This document shows positions 6,510 to 7,945 of a stretch of DNA of 7,945 nt, one piece after another. Source of the stretch: Candidatus Aminicenantes bacterium UBA4085 (GTDB lineage Bacteria > Acidobacteriota > Aminicenantia > Aminicenantales > UBA4085); contig DFYJ01000042.1 of assembly GCA_002383325.1 (NCBI GenBank), forward strand, positions 6,457 through 14,401, written 5' to 3'. Made by a program: the position numbers and the translations under genes. Positions within the stretch are counted from its first letter, which is position 1. Each line of letters opens with the position of its first letter. The notes under the pieces were generated by a model that did not search any database, was not told the DNA's origin, and worked only from the letters and a program-made list of their open reading frames with translations.

Positions 6510-7945
6510 AGTACCCCCCCTATTTTCCGAAGCACTTCCGTGCTCTCGGCATCCAAAGCGGCGATCTCGTCTAGAATCTCCTTCGGACTACGAAGCCTCT
6601 CTTCCTTGCCGCCATTGGGATTCTTGACCGAAAGATCGAACGTTGTCTGGTCGATCGTCCTTGCATCCAGGCTCCAACTCTTGGGTGTATCGGCCTTCGT
6701 CTTCTGCAGCTTCACGAACTCAGCAAGATCGTGATCATTTAGCGGGTTGGTTTTGCCCATATTGCGGCCGGGATCGAGTTGGTAGTACCAAATCTTCCGG
6801 GTCGGGCTCCCCTTCTCGAAGAACAGCACAACGGTCTTAACGCCGGCTCCCAGGAACGTCCCCCCGGGACAATCCAGGATCGTGTGCAGGTTACACGATT
6901 CAAGTAGCCATTTGCGCAAGCTGACCGAAGCATTGTCGCCATTGGAAAGGAAGGTGTTCTTAATCACCACACCTGCCCGGCCGCCCGCCTTCAGCATTTT
7001 GATGAAGTGCTGGAGGAAGAGAAAAGCCGTCTCGCCGGTGCGGATTGGGAAGTTCTGTTGGACTTCCTGGCGCTCCTTGCCGCCGAAAGGCGGATTGGCC
7101 AGGATGACGTCCACGCGGTCCTTGTCCTGGATGTCGGCCAGGTTCTCGGCTAGGGTGTTGGTGTGCTGGATGTTCGGCGCATCGATCCCGTGCAGGATCA
7201 TGTTCATGATGGCGATAACATAAGCCAGCGACTTTTTCTCCTTGCCGTAGAAAGTGCGCTCCTGGAGGATCTCGAGATCGCGGGTGGTGAGCTTCTTGCT
7301 GTTTTGGAGGTGGACATACGACTCGCACAAGAATCCCGCCGATCCGCAAGCCCCGTCGTAGATGCGCTCCCCCACCTTGGGATTGACCACTTGGATGATG
7401 GCTCGGATCAGCGGCCGGGGCGTGTAGTACTCGCCGCCGTTGCGGCCGGCGTTGCCCATGTTGCGGATCTTAGCCTCGTAGAGGTGCGACAGCTCGTGCT
7501 TCTCGTTTTGCGAACGGAAGCGCAGTCCATCGATATGATCGATGATCTCGCGCAGGTTGTAGCCGCTCTGGATCTTGTTCTTGATCTCGCCGAAGATCTC
7601 TCCGATCTTGTACTCGATGGTATTGGGGCCGGCCGCCCTCTGCTTGAATCCGGTGAGGTAGGTAAAGAGCTTCAGGTCGACGAAATCGCGAAGATCGTCG
7701 CCGGTCTTGGCCCGGGCATGGTCGAGGGAGCCGTTTTTGGTCTTGGGAGCGGCCCACTCATCCCAGCGGTAGGGCTTATCCAGAATGTAGGCATGCTTGC
7801 GGCCCTGCAGGGCTGCCTCGGCGGCTCGGTCCTCTTCCAAGCCGTCCAGATACTTGAGGAAGAGAAGCCAGGATGTCTGCTCGGTGTAATCGAGCTCGGT
7901 GGTGCAGCCCGCTTCTTTGCGCAGGATGTCGTCGATGTTTTTGAA
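6506..7945 (-). CDS. hsdM: Type I restriction enzyme modification methylase (HsdM), N-terminus just outside window
   Basis: HsdM is the S-adenosylmethionine-dependent N6-adenine methyltransferase of type I systems; two copies with one HsdS protect host DNA. The frame is open to the right edge: 479 codons are visible, starting FKNIDDILRKEAGCTTELDY, the usual HsdM N-terminal helical domain, so only a few residues are missing. A TTG at 7840 is internal, because the conserved stretch upstream of it is in frame. In visible numbering, the SAM-binding region is GGEYYTPRPL at about 170-179 and DGACGSAGF at 197-205, and the catalytic motif NPPFGG is at 284-289 (7096-7079), the N-P-P-F of gamma-class N6-adenine methylases. 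The gene ends in a G7 tract (6520-6514) and TGA overlapping the GTG of the DUF1016 gene. Size and sequence fit a complete subunit. It is probably the first gene of the operon in this window, with its promoter beyond the right edge. Confidence 0.96.
   Translation of the reverse strand, partial: FKNIDDILRKEAGCTTELDYTEQTSWLLFLKYLDGLEEDRAAEAALQGRKHAYILDKPYRWDEWAAPKTKNGSLDHARAKTGDDLRDFVDLKLFTYLTGFKQRAAGPNTIEYKIGEIFGEIKNKIQSGYNLREIIDHIDGLRFRSQNEKHELSHLYEAKIRNMGNAGRNGGEYYTPRPLIRAIIQVVNPKVGERIYDGACGSAGFLCESYVHLQNSKKLTTRDLEILQERTFYGKEKKSLAYVIAIMNMILHGIDAPNIQHTNTLAENLADIQDKDRVDVILANPPFGGKERQEVQQNFPIRTGETAFLFLQHFIKMLKAGGRAGVVIKNTFLSNGDNASVSLRKWLLESCNLHTILDCPGGTFLGAGVKTVVLFFEKGSPTRKIWYYQLDPGRNMGKTNPLNDHDLAEFVKLQKTKADTPKSWSLDARTIDQTTFDLSVKNPNGGKEERLRSPKEILDEIAALDAESTEVLRKIGGVL

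Noticed and set aside
6506..7840. hsdM starting at the TTG at 7840
   Set aside because: The frame continues upstream to the window edge with typical HsdM N-terminal sequence, so the TTG codes for an internal leucine.
1..7945. tRNA, rRNA or integrase/attachment site marking the island edge
   Set aside because: No cloverleaf, rRNA stretch, recombinase gene or flanking direct repeat was recognised by eye on either strand.

Overview
The window is bacterial chromosomal DNA. It carries one defence cluster, read entirely on the minus strand, next to a housekeeping metabolic gene. Most of it (hsdR, hsdM, fic, the left-end dehydrogenase) is visibly GC-rich. The middle part (hsdS, the DUF1016 nuclease gene and the hsdS-fic interval) is visibly more AT-rich, which suggests separate histories for the parts. 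The organism cannot be named from the sequence. A GC-rich, possibly environmental or uncultivated bacterium fits, but that is inference.

Layout in transcription order (right to left): hsdM, the type I modification methylase, lacking only its extreme N-terminus at the window edge (6506-7945); a DUF1016/YhcG-type PDDEXK nuclease (5412-6509), overlapping hsdM by 4 nt as GTGA; hsdS, the specificity subunit with two target-recognition domains (4155-5360); a broken and truncated RhuM-family gene (about 3717-4150); a class II Fic adenylyltransferase with a C-terminal winged helix (2613-3620); hsdR, the EcoEI-like type I restriction/translocase subunit (295-2616), overlapping fic by 4 nt as ATGA. A roughly 110-bp gap with a candidate promoter follows. 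Then comes the N-terminal 62 codons of an isocitrate/isopropylmalate dehydrogenase family gene on the same strand (1-186), running off the left edge.

HsdM, HsdS and HsdR would form a complete type I restriction-modification system: HsdM2-HsdS methylates and recognises the site, and HsdR translocates and cuts unmodified DNA. The DUF1016 nuclease, RhuM and Fic genes are accessory genes of the kind repeatedly seen in type I loci. Their exact roles are not established. The tight fic-hsdR overlap makes HsdR translation likely to depend on fic translation.

The least ordinary signals are: (i) the rhuM relic, which starts at the hsdS stop, carries a one-base shift at an A6 run, and whose conserved body lies in the hsdS reading frame; (ii) two 17-bp self-palindromic inverted repeats inside the DUF1016 gene that encode repeated QT-x-SA peptides; (iii) a perfect 27-nt palindrome in the rhuM relic; and (iv) spaced TTGACT repeats just upstream of fic. 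No RNA genes, CRISPR arrays, insertion sequences or origins were seen. No completely new system was demonstrated; the novelty lies in these local structures and the gene combination.
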